Source: Doris montereyensis
Lineage: Eukaryota > Mollusca > Gastropoda > Nudibranchia > Dorididae
Reading direction: 5' to 3'
DNA length: 64,000 nucleotides
Assembly: GCA_037039925.1 (NCBI GenBank)
Contig: JAXRKP010001034.1
Location: 107,501 to 171,500, forward strand
The notes beneath the pieces were generated by a model. The model saw only the letters and a list, made by a program, of their open reading frames with translations. It had not been told where the DNA came from and searched no databases. The translations under genes and the position numbers were made by a program. This document shows, piece after piece, positions 24,976 to 45,346 of the stretch; the first letter of the stretch is position 1; each line of letters opens with the position of its first letter.

Positions 24976-27900
24976 TAATAAACGCCAACAAATATAAGCA
25001 TCTAAAGCGCCACAAAAAAACAACAAACAAATAAGCATCAAATTATTCTTCCTTTTGTAACAACTGAAAATAATTAAATATCAATATGATTATTAATATT
25101 AGCAAATCAACCCACTGGCACGTACTAGAATTGGACTCATATCATACAGCAAGTAAAAAGAAGGAATGTGTTTTCCATGTTACTGTTAGAATAAGAATCA
25201 GCAAAGACCATAAGACTACCATTGTTAAATTGTTCCCATTAAAAAAGTCATATTTATACATCGGTTGACCCTATGTGAGCATTCAGTCAGTATCAATATG
25301 ATAAACCACAGAGAAAAACAATTTTCAAGAAGCAAAATAAATTCAAGAACATTGAGGCATTTCACTCATAATACTATTCAACTAGCCAACAAAGATTTTG
25401 CATTAATACGTAATAGCATTCTTGTGGAAGAACACATAATCATAATGGACAAAGTTATGTCAAGAAAAGATTAATAAATCATTACAAAATATCTCTCATG
25501 TAAAATCATGTGACATAAACATAAACCTTATCTTATTATGTATCAACAATTTTGCATGCATCATGAGTAAGCAATAATATTTTGTTACGGACTTAAACAA
25601 CTTTAAAGTGTGTTTCATTCAGTCATGGACAACACATGAACATATTTGTGAGACGTGAGTAAATAGCAATGGCATTGATTACACTTTTGCAAAAATCAAT
25701 TTGTGATTTTGATAATTGTTATTCTATGTTTTGTTTTCTTTGGAATATATGCACATCTCAAAGGTCAGAAGCCTATGTCTGGACGCTACAAATTCCTATC
25801 AGTATTTGAACAAACTAATATCAAATCAAATAAAAGGTTGTCACTCAGATTACATAATGATTCTGTGGTGTTTCTTAATCTCAGTAAAAGAAAGATAAGT
25901 CTGTCTCCATTGGCTTTGCTTTCAACTAGAAAAAAGCAATCCTGTAGCGAAAAAATCAACAAAACTAATTTCATTAAAGAAATCATTAAAAATTCATGGG
26001 AATGCTTGTACAATCGATTAAACTGAAACAAATATTCTTGAGCGACAATTTGAAAAGCGTTTTCACTCTTTTTGTTCAAGGGTTAACACTGTAAAAGGTT
26101 TCAAATTTAAAGATCTAATTTACTTAAAATACAGTTTTCCTATTAATGGTCGACAATTGATATTGAGCAAATCTTACATTCTTTTGTCTTGTTTTTTATT
26201 ATAACAAATGTTTCAAGTCTGGTCTGAAATGCAAAAAGGCCGCTATCAAAATGGCCCATTAATTTAAAAAAAAAACAACATAATACCATGGGGTGAATAA
26301 GATGATAACCAGTTATCTGAAAGAATTAGGACAATGTGTTTCAAAAATACATGGGTAATGTAATGGTAACTCTCAGATGCATAAACTCAAGATACTATAT
26401 AAAAAAACTTCGAAAGCACAAATTTCAACATACCAAGATTCTGATCCAATCTAATATTAAAGAAAAAACAACTTAAAGAAAAGTTCTGCAACAAGTGGTT
26501 TGGGGGTCATTGGTGCGCAGTAGTAGTAATAGACAAACATCCTTGGGGACAATGAATTTTAAAACAACCCAAGGTTTGCTTTAAATATCAAATTCCAAAG
26601 GCCTTGCCTTCTGCAATCCATCCCCTCCTTCCAACTTCCCAAATCCAATTAAATTTACCCTTAGGACTAGTAGGATTAATATGGATGAAATATAAAGACT
26701 TCGTCATGACTGATATAAGGGTAAAAATATGTATAGCGCTAATGAGACAAGATATGAACAGGTCTTTGATTTTCACAACTGAAGTATACTGATCTATGTG
26801 AGCTTGCGAAGAAGAAAAAAATCTGACAAATATGGTAGTTAATATTTTCCTTTACTAACCCATGTATGTACTTTTGAATATCATGCTTCTGCAAGAACTC
26901 CTAACATTAACATGGCTGTAGCTCTAATGATCTCAGATTATTACAGGTCTTGTAAATTTAACATCTATCTAAGAGATGTTTTTGTGATAAGTGGAAGATG
27001 TGTGTCACTTTGTATTTTATACTCAACAGTGTGTAGATTTGCATATGACTTTCAGTTCTTCCAAACATTTGCAATGAAAAATAACTAAAAAAGACGAGCA
27101 TTTAATAGTTGAAAACTTTTTTTAACAAAAAAATTAGAATATTTTATTAGACCTGATGTGATCAAGGGCATAATTTGTGACTGGGTTGTTATTCAAAAAA
27201 AAGAAAAGAAATAACATTTTACTTTTACAGTAAAAGTAAGAGTAACCTCAATTAACACACTAAAGCATGATTTCTTTGAAAAAGAATTTTTCAAACCTTC
27301 CATCCCCCACTTTTCTTTACAAATGTATTTTCTCACACACCTGTGTGAAAAAATTATGGTTCTTTTAAACTCTCTCTGTCGTAAATGATACAAAAATGGA
27401 GCTCACTATCAATATATGTTTCACTACGTTCGCAGAAACATAATTATCACAAGAATTTTCATTTCAGAAGAAAACAACGACGGTATAAAACCAAACTGTC
27501 AAATCTCAAAAATATTTTCTTCAACTGACTTGCAGTTGTAACAATTTTGTACTAAAACCCATGTCCTTTTTTCGAAGATATGACATTCAAGAAAACATTT
27601 TAAGAGGTGTTTGCTCTCTTGCCTGAACTTGAGACCTTTTTGAAATTCGAGAAAAACTACCAAAGGGGTCACTGACGCATATAACCTTAAAAACTTAATT
27701 TTGGAGATATGACAATCTTGCTGTGACCCCTCAACATACTGATAATATTCCCTGACATCCCCGGGAGAGATATATTCCTTTGAAAATTTGTTTATGAAAG
27801 TGCATGCATGCATTCATTGAAACAATTTTGATGACTTGATTTTGTCTCCATCTTGACTTACTAAATACTAGTCTCAAAAAACCTTGTCAACAGGGAAACA

Positions 27901-28149
27901 AGGATTATAGATTTGGCTTTGAATAAGAAACATTCAAATTTTGATAAATTTTTCTTCATTTTGTCAATCTGTAAATGTAGGAGCATCTTTAATTGAGGCA
28001 TAAAATGTATGTATGATGAAGATATTTATAAATAAACAATCGTTTATAGTTGTAAATGGATATGTCTCTTTACACAAAAATACTTTCAAGTATCATTGAA
28101 AGGTTTGCAGAAGGTCTACATGTGTAGAAAAGATGAATTTTCAAAAGGA
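24976..28149. other. Intergenic, AT-rich; no gene seen
   Basis: Numerous 60-107-codon ORFs here overlap one another on both strands, are rich in Lys/Asn/Ile and show no domain. The segment lies 3' of the RhoGAP gene and may include its 3' UTR or downstream flank. Confidence 0.4.
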
Positions 28150-28155
28150 TTTATT
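28150..28155 (-). promoter_or_regulatory. Candidate polyadenylation signal of the RhoGAP gene
   Basis: Minus-strand AATAAA, 134 bp downstream of the RhoGAP stop codon. The position is plausible, but other AATAAA-like hexamers occur in this AT-rich flank. Confidence 0.4.
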
Positions 28156-28288
28156 TTTGACTAATTTAACTACAAAATAAATGCATACTGATGTGAAATA
28201 ATAGCTATAAGGATACAATCATGTCTAGCAAGGCACAAAGGAAGGTAAACTTTAATTTCTTGTGTACTCTTCTTCAAAGAAGAACAAA

Positions 28289-36849
<8,561 letters not shown>

Positions 36850-36885
36850 TATTTAGAGAGATATTCGCTCAGTGAGAGACCTCTG
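36850..36885 (-). other. 5' UTR part of the first coding exon of the RhoGAP gene
   Basis: Between the acceptor AG at 36887-36886 and the ATG. The upstream non-coding exon was not identified. Confidence 0.5.
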
Positions 36886-38129
<1,244 letters not shown>

Positions 38130-38280
38130 AAGAAACAGACAGATACAGTCAGAGAGACATATAGACTGATAGGGACACAGAGAGAGACAAAGAAAGAAAG
38201 AGAGACAGACACACAGTAAGGTTATTGTGTTTCCAACGATTGTGTCCAATTAGACAATATGTCTAATTCATGGCGGTCTA

Positions 38281-38930
38281 AGAGTAAGATAGGGTTGTAT
38301 CCTAAGTCCTCTTTTGTTTTATCACATTTATGGATTCAGTCGCAAAGGCATCCTCAAAACTGAAGAAAATGATTGTAGGTATGATGAAGCTCAAATAAGT
38401 ATAGTAATGCTTTCATTTGCTGATGATTTAGTTCTGTTTGGAAAATCAGAAAGAGACCTTCAGTCGAATATCAACATAATGAATAATGAATTAAATAAAA
38501 GAGGAATGAGAGTAAATGCAAAGAAAACCAAAACAATGCTAGTAACTAGGGAAGCTAAACACAAAATCTTAAACTGGGCAGGGAGAATTTAGAACAAGTT
38601 CAAAGCTACAACTATCTAGGAGTAATGATTAACTCAGAGGGAAAACTAATAGAAGAAATCAGACAGAGAATCCAAAAGGCAAGTGCAACTATAACCAGCT
38701 AGGAAAAGCATTTGTAGGTAAACAAGAATTGTCAACAAAAACCAAAATGGCAGTAAACAACACAGTTTATTGTCCTATCTCCTCTATGGCAGTGAAGCCT
38801 GGACCTTCGACAGAAGGAATATAGTAGAGTACAGGCACCTGAAATGAAATATCTGAAAAAAGAGTAGTGGAGAAAACTAAAAGAGACAAAATCAGAAACA
38901 CAACAATAAGAGATTAAACCAAAGCAGACC
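38281..38930 (+). mobile_element. LINE copy 4, 5'-truncated fragment
   Basis: It starts in the RT domain ('gagtaagatagggttgtatc') and includes 'MLSFADDLVLFGKSERDLQS' with an intact ADD-type core, then the 'LLYGSE' region in a broken frame, ending near 'gagattaaaccaaagcaga'. Same family as copies 1-3 and 5. Confidence 0.85.
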
Positions 38931-39245
38931 CAGGACCTCATGATCCTCAAGTCTGGCAACCTTATCACTAGGCCACCAATGCAACACCTCAGGTTAGTAA
39001 GTAAAGTTCCTTCAAGGCCTTTATGGTCAACAGAGCGTGAAGACAAACAGATGATAACAATCAGAACACTAATCTGTCGCAGGTTTTAATCCCGAGCTGT
39101 TACTAGTACCATTTTGCACCTGTGTTGAGGGCAGAATATGTTTTTCCCTTTTGAACACAACATTGGGCCTAGCATTGATAGGATTCAAACCTTGGGCCTC
39201 ATGATCCCAAGCCTCGCAATCTAACAACTTGGCCACTGATGCCAT
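38931..39245 (-). mobile_element. Two partial SINE heads
   Basis: Two tRNA-head remnants on the minus strand. The left one covers plus-strand 'gtctggcaaccttatcacta' and 'ggccaccaatgc'. The right one covers 'attgataggattcaaacc' to 'aacttggccactgatgcc', with body 'acacaacattgggcctagca'. Both are fragmentary and directly follow LINE copy 4. Confidence 0.55.
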
Positions 39246-39249
39246 TAGA

Positions 39250-40257
39250 TAAATAAGTAATATATCGATAATTTTTCCATTATATGAACAGCAAAACTGA
39301 GAAAGGTCAAAATTTATAAAGCATTCAATTAGAGAATAAAGTATTTTTCAATAGTACTACATAGTCGCCACCACCTAGCATCACAGTGGATCTAGTGGAA
39401 CACTTTAATTATGAGAATGCTACATGGCTGTAACAGAATTTTTTCTGTGTAGTATACATTTAAATATATATAAAAATTACTGGATATTGTCAAAGGGGTT
39501 TCGCTTAGCGTCATGGAGCCTTGGTATGATAAGAAAATGAATGCCCAATTCCCGAGTGCTAAATTTTACAGTGGAACAATGGCTTTCACTCAACCAACAA
39601 ATACTGGTTAAAAGTTACGCATTTTTATGGCTGTGTATGTTGTCATGCTGTCTAGACTTCACAACAGAGGGGCACAAAACTCCAACTAGACAACTCTGCA
39701 AGAGGACACAACCAATTTACATAAAATATCTCTGTAAAACAGCAGACAAAGCCGACCATTCTCCCAAATTTTAACGCAACCTAGGGCTATAGTGCTGGGC
39801 AGGTGTGATTTTTTCTTCCTGAGTCTTAGGTGTGCTGAACATAGTTTGCTCTGTATTGGTTGGGGGAAGAGGGGGAATGTTTTTTTTAACTTATTTAGTT
39901 TATAACATGATACGATTGGACAGGTTCAAAATAGAAACAAAAAGAACACACTTAAAGATTGTTCTCTTTGTGAAACGCATACAATCACACTACAAATGGC
40001 ATCAACGAAAGACAAGGGAATGGACCCCATGACTCCAAGCTGTACTAACATATTTAACACAATATTGCTGACATTCTTATAATTGAATATACACAAAGAA
40101 TTATCATTAAATTATAAAAGAATTTTTCATTGCTTTGATCATTGTTTAGATCTTGATGCATGGAAATTAATGAGGTGGTCTCGCACAGGCCAGGGCATTC
40201 CTCTCAAGGTAGGAGTAGGTCGCAAATTATAAGATTGACATTGTAACAGTTTATATA
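39250..40257. other. No gene seen
   Basis: AT-rich, with ORFs of 66-77 codons lacking domains or conserved splice context. Confidence 0.4.
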
Positions 40258-41664
40258 GAGTCAGGTCGCCGGTACTCGCACACGCCCACCTCTCACACAC
40301 TTTCGTGCTTTCGCGTCAATTGTTACCGAAATTACGCTGTTTTCCCCGCCACCACGTATCGCACATACGCAGTTATCCTTTCCCTTTGTTTCCTACCTAT
40401 TTTTTGAGACGAAACGTCCTTATCTGCTATAATTTTTTACAAGAAAATCTTCGCGAATCGAGAAGTAAGTAAGAACATCCGTCCTTTTTATTTTTCGCTA
40501 GTGGGCCCTGTAACTTTACTTAGTGATATGGAATTCTGAGAATAATTCTATATTTAGTTTTTGTTGTTGAGAATGACTGGAAAATCCCTTCTATATTTAA
40601 CTATGCCTTGGAATGCTGCGTGTTTGTAGCTGTTATGCTGTTTATGGGACTGTGCGAAAGGGGGTTCAGTTTTCTATAGGAGTGCCACTAGTCGCACAGT
40701 GCCCAACTCTCATCATATTTGAGTAAATTGAGTAGTAAAGCATAATACGATGCTGACTACGGCTATTTTTTGTGGGTTTTTAAACTACGTTTTGCTGGAG
40801 AGAGAGAAAGAGAGTTCATATTTTAATTTTTGAGTAACAAAACTGATTAACAAATCTTTCACTTTCAGAAATGACTTCAACTATAAAATCTCGCCTAAAG
40901 AATATAAAATATTCTGAGTTGGTGAGAAAGACAGTGAATTTTGTGAATGGATTGGCTGCGTTTGTGGGAGGTGGTTTCACATAGGTTGTCTGAAGGATGC
41001 AAGTTTGCAAAGGGATGAGCATGAATGAGATTGAGAAAATAACATGTTTGTGAAAGTTGTAAAGTATTATCATAAATAAAATCATGACTTTTATATCCAA
41101 CATTTGTTTCTCAGCTCTTCTGTTTTACACTACAGTGTGTGACTGCTGCTGCTGTCTGTGCGACATCATGTGTTTTAATTAAGGTGTTAGAGAGTGAGTG
41201 GGTAACTGCTGGCGCTAGCTGTGTGACATGAGTAAATTAATTGTGAGTAAATTAATTGTGCGAGGGTTATGGAACTGTTTTGGGGTGAGTTAGCCATTGT
41301 TAGCAATGAAACAACTCTCAAAGCTTTTAACTGAGCTAAATTGTATCAAAACTTTGGATTCGATCATAAATCGGAGTCATTTACAGTGCACTTTGAGACT
41401 GTGCGAGTGCCGGAGCACAGGTTGTGCGACTTCAGGCAACTCTCAAGTTTGCTGTGCGAGATGGGGGGAACTATAATGGTCGTGCGGAAGAGGGTCGTGT
41501 GCGAAAGTCAATCACACAATGGGCTCGACACGCCACCTCTCGCTCAGGAAAAGATAACTCTTAAACATGGTAGCATCAAATTCAGATCAAGCACAAAGAG
41601 CGTAAGTTACAAGAGTGACATGCCCCTTCCGACTGTTAGTGTGCGAGTGCTGGCGACTTCACTC
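40258..41664 (+). mobile_element. 1.4-kb TIR element, copy A (TA-flanked, non-autonomous)
   Basis: It begins GAGTCAGGTCGCC and ends GGCGACTTCACTC, imperfect inverted repeats of about 27 bp, flanked on both sides by TA (40256-40257, 41665-41666). This points to the Tc1/mariner/pogo supergroup, but no transposase is encoded. The heptamer TGTGCGA or its complement TCGCACA recurs about ten times along the element. Copies B and C are highly similar over the whole length. Confidence 0.85.
40871..40984 (+). CDS. 37-codon ORF in TIR element copy A, unrecognised
   Basis: Reads 'MTSTIKSRLKNIKYSELVRK' and continues to a TAG, immediately after an acceptor-like 'tttcactttcag'. The same ORF is intact in copy B (42638-42751). 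In copy C the ATG is ATA and one residue changes. The antisense frame is also open (64 codons), so coding status is uncertain. No family recognised. Confidence 0.2.
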   Translation: MTSTIKSRLKNIKYSELVRKTVNFVNGLAAFVGGGFT

Positions 41665-41666
41665 TA

Positions 41667-42025
41667 GCCCACTTTGACCTCACACTCTGGGCATCAGTCA
41701 GGAAAGCTCAAAATACCAAATAAAATAAATGGATCTTCTAGAACTGATCTACTTTAAATTAAATTAAATGTCAAGTATCATAATCTATGGATCTAAACTT
41801 AAAGTTAAAGTCCACATCTAGATTGTTAAAACCTAAAATTAAGAATAATTAAATAATATACTATTTAATATCAGAACTTTGATAAACTGATAAAAAAAAA
41901 CAACAACATGAGTCTAGAGCTGTAGAACATGATTGAGATGGAGTCTACTTAGTGTTTAGTATTACATTGCTAAAACTGCCACTACTGGAAAATACAGATC
42001 ATAGATTTGGGTCTGTCTAGTCTAC
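41667..42025. other. Spacer between TIR copies A and B; nothing seen
   Basis: AT-rich unique sequence with no ORF or repeat of note. Confidence 0.5.
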
Positions 42026-42027
42026 TA

Positions 42028-43448
42028 GAGTCAAGTCGCCAGTACTCGCACACGCCCATCTCTCGCACACTTCGTGCTTTCGCGTCAATTGTTACCGAAA
42101 TTACGCTGTTTTCCCCGCCACCACGTATCGCACATACGCAGTTATCCTTTCCCTTCGCTTCCTACCTATTTTTGAGACGACACGTCCTTATCTGCTATAT
42201 TTTTTACAAGAAAATCTTCGCGAATCGAGAAGTAAGTAAGAACATCCGCCATTTTTATTTTTCGCTAGTGGGACCTGTAACTTTACTTAGTGATATGAAA
42301 TTCTGAGAATAATTCTATTTAGTTTTTGTTGTTGAGAATGACTGGAAAATCCCTTCTATATTTAACTATGCCTTGGAATGCTGCGTGTTTGTAGCTGTTT
42401 TATGCTGTTTATGGGACTGTGCGAAAGGGGGATCAGTTTTCTATAGGAGTGCCACTAGTCGCACAGCGCCCAACTCTCATCATATTTGAGTAAATTGAGT
42501 AGTAAAGCATAATACGATGCTGACTACGGCTATTTTTTGTGGGGCTTTTAAACTACGTTTTGCTGAGAGAGAGAAAGAGAGTTCATATTTTAACTTTTGA
42601 GTAACAAAACTGATTAACAAATCTTTCACTTTCAGAAATGACTTCAACTATAAAATCTCGCCTAAAGAATATAAAATATTCTGAGTTGGTGAGAAAGACA
42701 GTGAATTTTGTGAATGGATTGGCTGCGTTTGTGGGAGGTGGTTTCACATAGGTTGTCTGAAGGATGCAAGTTTGCAAGGGATGAGTATGAATGAGATTGA
42801 GAAAATAACATGTTTGTGAAAGTTGTAAAGTATTATCATAAATAAAATCATGACTTTTATATCCAACATTTGTTTCTCAGCTCTTCTGTTTTACACTACA
42901 GTGTGTGACTGCTGGTGCTGTCTGTGCGACATCATGTGTTTTAATTAAGGTGTCAGAGAGTGAGTGGGTAACTGCTGGCGCTAGCTGTGTGACATGAGTA
43001 ACTTAATTGTGAGTAAATTAATTGTGAGTAAAACAATTGTGAGAGGGTTACAGAACTGTTTTGGGGTGAGTTAGCCATTGTTAGCAATGAAGCAACTCTC
43101 AAAGCTTTTAACTGAGCTAAATTGTATCAAAACTTTGGATTTGATCATAAATCGGGGTCATTTACAGTGCACTTTGAGACTGTGCGAGTGCCGGAGCACA
43201 GGTTGTGCGACTTCAGGCAACTCTCAAGTTTGCTGTGCGAGATGGGGGGAGAACCATAATGGTCGTGCGAAAAGGGTCGTGTGCGAAAGTCAATCACACA
43301 ATGGGCTCGACACGCCACCTCTCGCTCAGGAAAAGATAACTCTTAAACATGGTAGCATCAAATTCAGGATCAAGCACAAAGAGCTTAAGTTACAAGAGTG
43401 ACATGCCCCTTCCGACCGTTAGTGTGCGAGTGCCGGGGGACTTCACTC
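42028..43448 (+). mobile_element. 1.4-kb TIR element, copy B
   Basis: Starts GAGTCAAGTCGCC after TA (42026-42027) and ends GGGGACTTCACTC before TA (43449-43450). It is in the same orientation as copy A, about 360 bp downstream, and nearly identical throughout, with scattered substitutions and small indels (for example an extra 'gtgagtaaaacaatt' near 43025). Confidence 0.87.
42166..42252 (-). CDS. 28-codon ORF with strong start context in TIR copy B
   Basis: Minus-strand AAAAATGGCGG start, reading MADVLTYFSIREDFL and on to TAG, directly followed by a donor-like GTAGGAAG. The 28 codons are identical in copy C (53321-53407). In copy A the ATG is lost and an indel breaks the frame. The arrangement resembles a first coding exon with a 'TGGCGG' start region, possibly captured from a host gene. 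No family recognised. Confidence 0.25.
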   Translation of the reverse strand: MADVLTYFSIREDFLVKNIADKDVSSQK

Positions 43449-43556
43449 TAGATATAGTCACTGGAGACTGTAGAGTCTTAGTATGAGATCCGATAATATT
43501 TAATATATGATCAGATCTAATATTATCATTTATTATAATGAATAATGAAATGAATG

Positions 43557-43564
43557 ATATATAT

Positions 43565-43607
<43 letters not shown>
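43557..43607. repeat. (TA)n, left part of an insertion-split microsatellite
   Basis: TA repeats run directly up to the 5' LTR. The other half is at 48073-48119. Confidence 0.9.
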
Positions 43608-43611
<4 letters not shown>

Positions 43612-43786
43612 GTGCACACAATATCTACATACGTACATGTACGAACAATTATCAAGACTGCTAGGACTACAAGAGACCCACACAGTTCACTTTACTTTCT
43701 CTTGTTGTTTTCATGATCAATAAAATAACATCACTCGACACACTAGAATTTACCTTTCATTGTCTTCGTGTATGTAATGTGCCACA
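43608..43786 (+). repeat. 5' LTR
   Basis: 179 bp, TGTGG...CCACA ends, with an AATAAA signal inside ('gatcaataaaataac'). No mismatch to the 3' LTR was seen on direct comparison. Confidence 0.95.
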
Positions 43787-43788
43787 AA

Positions 43789-43803
43789 TGGTGACCCCGA
43801 CGT
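43789..43803 (+). promoter_or_regulatory. Primer-binding site
   Basis: TGGTGACCCCGACGT, two bases after the LTR. The leading TGG pairs with a tRNA 3' CCA. The tRNA identity was not determined. Confidence 0.75.
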
Positions 43804-44006
43804 TAAATTTTTATAATTATTGTTATCTATTATGATATAAATTTAGATCTCTAGATCTACACAGTCTGGTTTGTAGTAGTTAAGCCTTTGTACTATTTTC
43901 GTCTATCATCGTTTCTCTAGATCTAGACCTACACTACTTGGCCTATAAAACTACACTACAGTTAAACCAGTATATATCATTTTAGATCTACTTCCACTTC
44001 CTCGAC

Positions 44007-44696
44007 ATGGCTGTGGAGTCTGTGGCACTTAAGCTACCAACATTCTGGACCTCCTGCCCTGCTGCCTGGTTTGCCCAGAGTGAAGCACAATTTGTCCTTC
44101 GTCAAATAACTTCTGATGATACTAAATACTATCATGTGGTGGCGGCGCTGGATTCGGATACAGCAGCAAGAGCACTACCCATCATCTCATCTCCTCCAAC
44201 TGTTGAGAAATACAGACATCTTAAAGAATATCTCCTGTCAACGTTTGGTCTGTCCGAGACGGAAAGGGCAAACACTCTACTGAATTTGAATGGATTAGGG
44301 GACAGGAAACCATCTGAATTGATGGATATGATGCTGGTTCTCTTGGGTAACCATAAGCCTTGCCTGCTGTTCAGACAGCTATTTTTAAGACAACTCCCTG
44401 CCAGTATTCGCCTTCCTTTGGCCAACTCCACATACCTTCAGGACTACAGAGCATTGGCCCAGGAGGCAGATAATCTTTTTAATGCTTCGCACTCAACACC
44501 AGTAGTAATATCACAAGCATCTGCTTCAATCACACCAGAAGGAAACCCAGCAGAAATAGACTCCATTTGTTGGTATCACCGACGATTTGGTTCGAACGCT
44601 CGCCGATGCTTACAATCTTGTGAACATTACAAATCGTTCAAGTCTGTCGGCACTTCAAAAAAGAACCAGGGAAACGGAAAGTCGGGTCAACAGTAA
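44007..44696 (+). CDS. gag: Gag polyprotein
   Basis: 229 residues, starting at the first ATG after the untranslated leader (43787-44006). It forms the retrotransposon particle and binds its RNA. The N-terminal two thirds is the helical capsid-like region (about residues 10-150). Near the C-terminus a zinc-binding-like arrangement CWYHRRFG...C...C (about residues 188-206) has the C-x2-H-x8-C-x3-C form typical of this group, in place of a classical CCHC knuckle. The stop TAA at 44694-44696 lies just beyond a slippery heptamer, so part of the translation is expected to continue into the protease in the -1 frame. Confidence 0.9.
   Translation: MAVESVALKLPTFWTSCPAAWFAQSEAQFVLRQITSDDTKYYHVVAALDSDTAARALPIISSPPTVEKYRHLKEYLLSTFGLSETERANTLLNLNGLGDRKPSELMDMMLVLLGNHKPCLLFRQLFLRQLPASIRLPLANSTYLQDYRALAQEADNLFNASHSTPVVISQASASITPEGNPAEIDSICWYHRRFGSNARRCLQSCEHYKSFKSVGTSKKNQGNGKSGQQ
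44657..44663 (+). promoter_or_regulatory. Candidate -1 ribosomal frameshift site
   Basis: A AAA AAG in the gag frame (last base of a TCA codon, then AAA AAG). From 44663 the -1 frame is open straight into the protease; the protease codons at 44777 are exactly in that register (114 nt later). Confidence 0.7.
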
Positions 44697-45346
44697 ATAC
44701 ACCTGCTGTTGACCCGAGATGCTATGCCTATGCCGCTGAATTTTCACAGTCATCTTTAAGGAACCTCCAAATCATCGTGACAGATGAGACATCAAAACGT
44801 CGGTTCTTAGTGGACACGGGAGCACAAGTATCTGTCACTCCCGCCTCATTGTTTGACAAACACTCGGGAGGTACAGGCCCCGCCTTGCAAGCTGCCAACG
44901 GTTCTTCCATAGCGACCTATGGTTCCCGCGTAGTACCTCTTCGTTTTGGCTCGCGTACTTTCCAAGCACGTCTCATCAGTGCGGAGGTGAAACGCCCCCT
45001 TCTTGGGGCTGACTTTCTACGTCAACATAATCTCCTTGTCGACATTCGCAGCCAGCGTTTGATTGATGCAGAAACCTTTTCTCCCATTCCATGTTCTGTG
45101 AGTTCAGTTACCATGAGTAACGTCAACCTTTCCCTCGTTGAACCAAACAGCAACAAATTTAGAAAAATTTTACATCAGTATCCTGAAATCTTACGTCCAA
45201 CATTTTCGACTTTAGAAGTAAAGCATGGAGTTCAACTTTTATACCGACAAAAGGCCGACCTGTCTTTGCGCGAGCGCGTCGTTTGGCCCCAGAGAAACTG
45301 TTTGCAGCCAAAAAGGAGTTCATGGAGATGGAGAAGATGGGCATAA
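44663..45346 (+). CDS. pol: Pol N-terminal part: aspartic protease and RT leader (-1 frame)
   Basis: Open from the frameshift site. The catalytic triad region reads [16 protein letters not shown] (about 44807-44854), and the second conserved block is PLLGADFL. The protease would cleave the Gag-Pol product. After it the RT leader begins ('KHGVQ', about 45222). Reading then leaves the family frame around 45232-45242, and this frame ends at 45346, overlapping the frame of the next segment. The break is a net one-base change. I list this segment as a real but interrupted gene. Confidence 0.85.
   Translation, partial: EPGKRKVGSTVNTPAVDPRCYAYAAEFSQSSLRNLQIIVTDETSKRRFLVDTGAQVSVTPASLFDKHSGGTGPALQAANGSSIATYGSRVVPLRFGSRTFQARLISAEVKRPLLGADFLRQHNLLVDIRSQRLIDAETFSPIPCSVSSVTMSNVNLSLVEPNSNKFRKILHQYPEILRPTFSTLEVKHGVQLLYRQKADLSLRERVVWPQRNCLQPKRSSWRWRRWA
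44682..44717 (+). promoter_or_regulatory. Hairpin downstream of the slippery site
   Basis: A perfect 12-bp stem (TCGGGTCAACAG, 44682-44693, with CTGTTGACCCGA, 44706-44717) and a 12-nt loop that starts with the gag stop codon. It begins 18 nt after the heptamer, longer than the usual 5-9 nt spacer. Confidence 0.75.

Noticed and set aside
40816..41103. Antisense 95-codon ORF in TIR copy A (and equivalents at 42583-42777 and 52798-52992)
   Set aside because: Although it recurs in all three copies, this is expected from their similarity. It lies opposite another open frame and has no recognisable domain, so I did not list it as a gene.
44132..44431. Antisense ORF across gag, and antisense ORFs across pol (45436-45663, 46215-46457, 47321-47603)
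   Set aside because: Shadows of the strongly supported gag and pol frames.
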